DNA of 64,000 nucleotides from Streptomyces sp. NK08204 (GTDB taxonomy: Bacteria > Actinomycetota > Actinomycetes > Streptomycetales > Streptomycetaceae), in contig NZ_JAINVF010000015.1 of assembly GCF_020400585.1 (NCBI RefSeq), forward strand, positions 62,001-126,000. The letters are read 5' to 3'. Within the stretch, counting starts at the first letter, position 1, and every line of letters begins with the position of its first letter. A model generated the notes under the pieces. It made no database searches, was not told the DNA's origin, and saw only the letters and a program-made list of their open reading frames with translations. Both the position numbers and the translations under genes were made by a program. Below, one piece after another: positions 61,548 to 64,000 of this stretch.

Positions 61548-62774
61548 ATGAACCGTCGTCGTAGCACCAGCTCGCTTCCCAAACCAGGCCGGTCGGCCTA
61601 TGGGGCGGCGACCGCCGTCACCTCGCTGCTCCTTCCCGTGACCGTGCTGGCCGGCGGCAGCCGGTTCCGCGATTTCCTGAACTTCGGCGCGGGCGTGATG
61701 TCCCTCGTCTCGCTCAGCTGCTCCGTGATCTGGGGCCTGTTCGCACAGGACCGCATCTTTCTGAACGCCCGGCAGCGGATCGTCGGCCAGGCGGTGCACC
61801 GGACGACGGGGATCGCCTCCATCGCGTTCCTGCTGCTGCACATCACCATCAAGGTCTCGCTCGGCCACACGCGGCTGATCGCCGCGGTCGTCCCCTTCTC
61901 GCTCGGTGTCACCGGAATCGCCGGTCTGATCGGACTGGGTTCGCTCGCGGGCCTGCTGATGATCTTCGTGGGCGTCACCGGCGCCCTGCGCAGCAACTTC
62001 GCCACCCCGGCCCCCGTAGCCGCCCGGTGGCGGGCCATGCACATGCTGGCCTACCCGGCGTGGTGCGCGGCGCTGGTGCACGGCCTGTACGCGGGCCGCC
62101 AGGCCAAGCCCGTCTTCGTGATCCTCTACATCCTGTCCCTGCTGGGCGTGATGGGCGCCCTGGCGCTGCGCTCGGCCCCGCGTCCGGTCAAGCGCAGGAT
62201 CGCCGACCGGCTCGCGGCGCTGTTCGGCAGCCCGGAGCGGCCGGGGCCGGACGACCTGGACGCCGTCCGCGCCCGGGGGTCCGCGCTGCCGGGCTACGAG
62301 GGCCGGCCCGAGCGGAGGCCGTCGCCCGCCGGCTCGACGGGTCCCCTCTTCGCCTCGCCGTACCCGTCCCCCGTCCCGGCCCCGGAGCCCGTGTCCGGCT
62401 TCGCCGCCGCCTACCGGGCGGTGTCCACCGCGGGCCGCGCGGGCGGCCCCTCCGGCTCCTCGGGCAGCTGGCCGATCCCGTCCCCGCCGCCGGTCGGTGA
62501 GGCCGCGCCGTCCGCCTACGACCCGGTGCGGGACACCGGCCGCGCCATGCCGGTGTACGACGGTCCGGGCGTGCCGGTGTACGACGGTTTGGGCGTCGGC
62601 GGATACGGCGGGAGTGATCCGTACGACACCGGTGAGACGAACGGCCGTCATGGCACGTACCACCCGGGTGACACGTTCAACGGCGGTCCCGCCACCGAAA
62701 CGCTGCCCGGAGCGCCCTTCGGCGCGCCGGGATCGGGCGAACCCTGGAACACGCCTTCCGGAGGCTTTGAGTGA
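61548..62774 (+). CDS. cytochrome b-like membrane protein with bis-heme histidines
   Basis: A 408-residue protein. The membrane domain (about 20-205, six hydrophobic segments) carries two His pairs: H84 and H98 in HRTTGIASIAFLLLH (H-x13-H) and H165 and H178 in HMLAYPAWCAALVH (H-x12-H). This spacing is that of ferric reductase/NOX-type bis-heme domains. The C-terminal half (about 215-408) is Pro/Gly/Ser-rich and probably disordered, with repeats such as VYDGPGVPVYDGLGV. ATG 61548. It overlaps the NuoF-like gene by four bases (GTGA), pointing to an electron-transfer pair. Confidence 0.85.
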   Translation: MNRRRSTSSLPKPGRSAYGAATAVTSLLLPVTVLAGGSRFRDFLNFGAGVMSLVSLSCSVIWGLFAQDRIFLNARQRIVGQAVHRTTGIASIAFLLLHITIKVSLGHTRLIAAVVPFSLGVTGIAGLIGLGSLAGLLMIFVGVTGALRSNFATPAPVAARWRAMHMLAYPAWCAALVHGLYAGRQAKPVFVILYILSLLGVMGALALRSAPRPVKRRIADRLAALFGSPERPGPDDLDAVRARGSALPGYEGRPERRPSPAGSTGPLFASPYPSPVPAPEPVSGFAAAYRAVSTAGRAGGPSGSSGSWPIPSPPPVGEAAPSAYDPVRDTGRAMPVYDGPGVPVYDGLGVGGYGGSDPYDTGETNGRHGTYHPGDTFNGGPATETLPGAPFGAPGSGEPWNTPSGGFE

Positions 62775-64000
62775 ACGAGGCCCTGCCCGACGTTCCCGAG
62801 GTCCGCGTCGTCGGGCTCCCCCAGCTCACGTCGGGCTTCGACCTTGTGGAACGACTCGACCTGCCCATGCACCTGAAGGTGCACGGGCCGCTCGACCCCC
62901 TGGGCGGCGAACAGCTCGCCCAGCTCGCCGAGCGGATCAGCCTCAAGGGGCGCGGCGGCGCCGGGTTTCCCTTCCACAAGAAGCTGCGTTCGGTCGCCGA
63001 GTCCGCGATCAGGCGCGGCGTACGGCCGGTCGTCGTCGTCAACGGCAGCGAGGACGAGCCGGCCTGTCGCAAGGACACGGTGCTCATCAACCGGGCCCCG
63101 CACCTCATCCTGGACGGCGCGCTGCTGTGCGCCGAGGCCCTGGGTGCCCGCACGCTCGTGGTGGGGGTCACCCGGGAGTCCACCCAGCGCTCCATGGAGG
63201 CCGCGCTCGCCGAACGCGGGCTGAGCAACAGCCGTAGGTCGGCCCTGCGCGCGTGGGTGCAGCGCAACCCGGTGCGCATGGTCACCGGTGCCGCCGCGTC
63301 GCTGATCCGCTCGATCGACGGCGGCCCGCCGATCCCGCCCGGCCGCAAGACCAGCGCCTCGCAGAGCGGCGTCGGCGGGGCGCCTACGCTGCTGTCGAAC
63401 GCCGAGACGTTCGCACAGCTGGCCGTCGCCGCACGCATCGGCCCGGACCGCTACGGCAACACCGGTCTGTACGACGAGCCGGGTACCGTCATGCTCACCG
63501 TCTCCGGCGCGGTCGCCCGCCCCATGGTGATCGAAATACCCACGGGTGTGCCGCTGCGCTACGTGCTGCACATGGCCGGTGCTCCGCCGGTGCCGCAGGG
63601 CGTGCTCACCGGCGGCTACCACGGCAAGTGGATCGACGCGGCGACCGCCGACGAGGCGATCATCTCCCGCAACTCCCTGGACGCGGTCGGCGGTTCGCTG
63701 GGCGCCGGGGCGATCCTGCCGATCAGCCAGGAGACCTGTGCGCTGGGCGAGTCGCTGCGGGTGGCGCAGTGGCTGGCCGAGGAGAGTGCGGGCCAGTGCG
63801 GCCCCTGCTACCTCGGACTGCCTGCCGCCGCGCGTGGCATGGAGGACATCCTGGACGGCGGCGGCCCGGCCGCCCTGGAGGCGCTGAAGCAGGTCGCGAG
63901 GAACGTGAAGCGGCGCGGGGCGTGTTCGCATCCGGACGGCTCCGCGATGTTCCTGGAGTCGACCATCAGGGCGTTCACCGGCGACCTGGCCGCCCATGTC
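62771..64000 (+). CDS. NuoF-like NADH dehydrogenase-type flavoprotein (cut by window end)
   Basis: The first 410 codons of a gene starting at GTG 62771 (NEALPDVPEVRVVGLPQLTS). LKGRGGAGFPFHKKL is the NADH/FMN-binding glycine loop of NuoF. A SLBB-like segment follows (VTGAAASLIRSIDGG region and TVMLTVSGAVARPMVIEIP), and ESAGQCGPCYLGLP with GACSHPDG gives the [4Fe-4S] cysteines of the NuoF C-terminal domain. It is outside any nuo operon; its partner is the cytochrome b-like protein. It probably transfers electrons from NAD(P)H to a membrane acceptor. The end of the gene lies beyond the window. Confidence 0.88.
   Translation, partial: MNEALPDVPEVRVVGLPQLTSGFDLVERLDLPMHLKVHGPLDPLGGEQLAQLAERISLKGRGGAGFPFHKKLRSVAESAIRRGVRPVVVVNGSEDEPACRKDTVLINRAPHLILDGALLCAEALGARTLVVGVTRESTQRSMEAALAERGLSNSRRSALRAWVQRNPVRMVTGAAASLIRSIDGGPPIPPGRKTSASQSGVGGAPTLLSNAETFAQLAVAARIGPDRYGNTGLYDEPGTVMLTVSGAVARPMVIEIPTGVPLRYVLHMAGAPPVPQGVLTGGYHGKWIDAATADEAIISRNSLDAVGGSLGAGAILPISQETCALGESLRVAQWLAEESAGQCGPCYLGLPAAARGMEDILDGGGPAALEALKQVARNVKRRGACSHPDGSAMFLESTIRAFTGDLAAHV

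Overview
The window is a high-GC actinobacterial chromosome segment, almost certainly from a Streptomyces. Third codon positions are nearly all G or C, GTG starts are common, several promoters place a TAnnnT -10 box 6-7 nt before the start codon (leaderless transcripts), and the housekeeping gene order (leuA, era, ybeY-phoH, dnaJ2-hrcA, hemW, lepA-rpsT, holA, comEC-comEA, leuS) is the one I associate with the S. coelicolor SCO25xx region. That synteny is from memory; no search was run. No rRNA, tRNA, insertion sequence or CRISPR array was seen.

Layout. 1-406 is the tail of a DapA-family aldolase. 494-7075 (minus strand) is a tight six-gene block: a two-TM membrane protein, four proteins resembling the SCO2521-SCO2524 families (one a ParA/MinD-like P-loop protein whose Walker A lysine is replaced by arginine), and an NNMT-like methyltransferase resembling SCO2525. 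No function is known to me for this set, and it is the best candidate for an undescribed system. 7384-8714 holds a GNAT acetyltransferase and a zinc-ribbon TerB protein. leuA (8910-10631) follows a leucine leader peptide. 10958-12351 is a protealysin-like M4 protease with an emfourin-like inhibitor; 12410-14982 is a beta-glucosidase/MFS pair; 15002-16843 is a reductase/epimerase divergent from an MmyB-like regulator.

17042-26565 is the era - deaminase-like - CNNM - ybeY - phoH neighbourhood. It also contains amtB-glnK behind a GlnR-like box (AmtB has Glu at the first twin-His position) and an MFS exporter divergent from its likely XRE regulator across a perfect palindrome. 26744-37164 is metabolism and RNA or protein turnover: PfkB kinase, adenine/adenosine deaminase, RNase Z, HIT protein, tricorn-like protease, lipoprotein, VOC protein, RsmE and nitronate monooxygenase. 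37277-39501 is dnaJ2-hrcA behind a CIRCE operator. 39611-49708 carries an MBL hydrolase, DUF3097, Uma2, HemW, a SpoIIE-type phosphatase, FadD, LepA and S20.

49759-58103 has a frameshifted SnoaL-like gene, two repeat-rich intergenic stretches, holA, comEC-comEA and degV. leuS (58259-61132) is preceded by a 12-residue leader peptide with three Leu codons and an intrinsic terminator, which is a classical attenuator. The window ends in an operon of a four-histidine cytochrome b-like membrane protein and a NuoF-like flavoprotein cut by the edge.

Regulation readable from sequence: leucine attenuation of both leucine synthesis (leuA) and leucine charging (leuS), nitrogen control of amtB-glnK, HrcA/CIRCE heat-shock control, and a local palindromic operator for the drug exporter.
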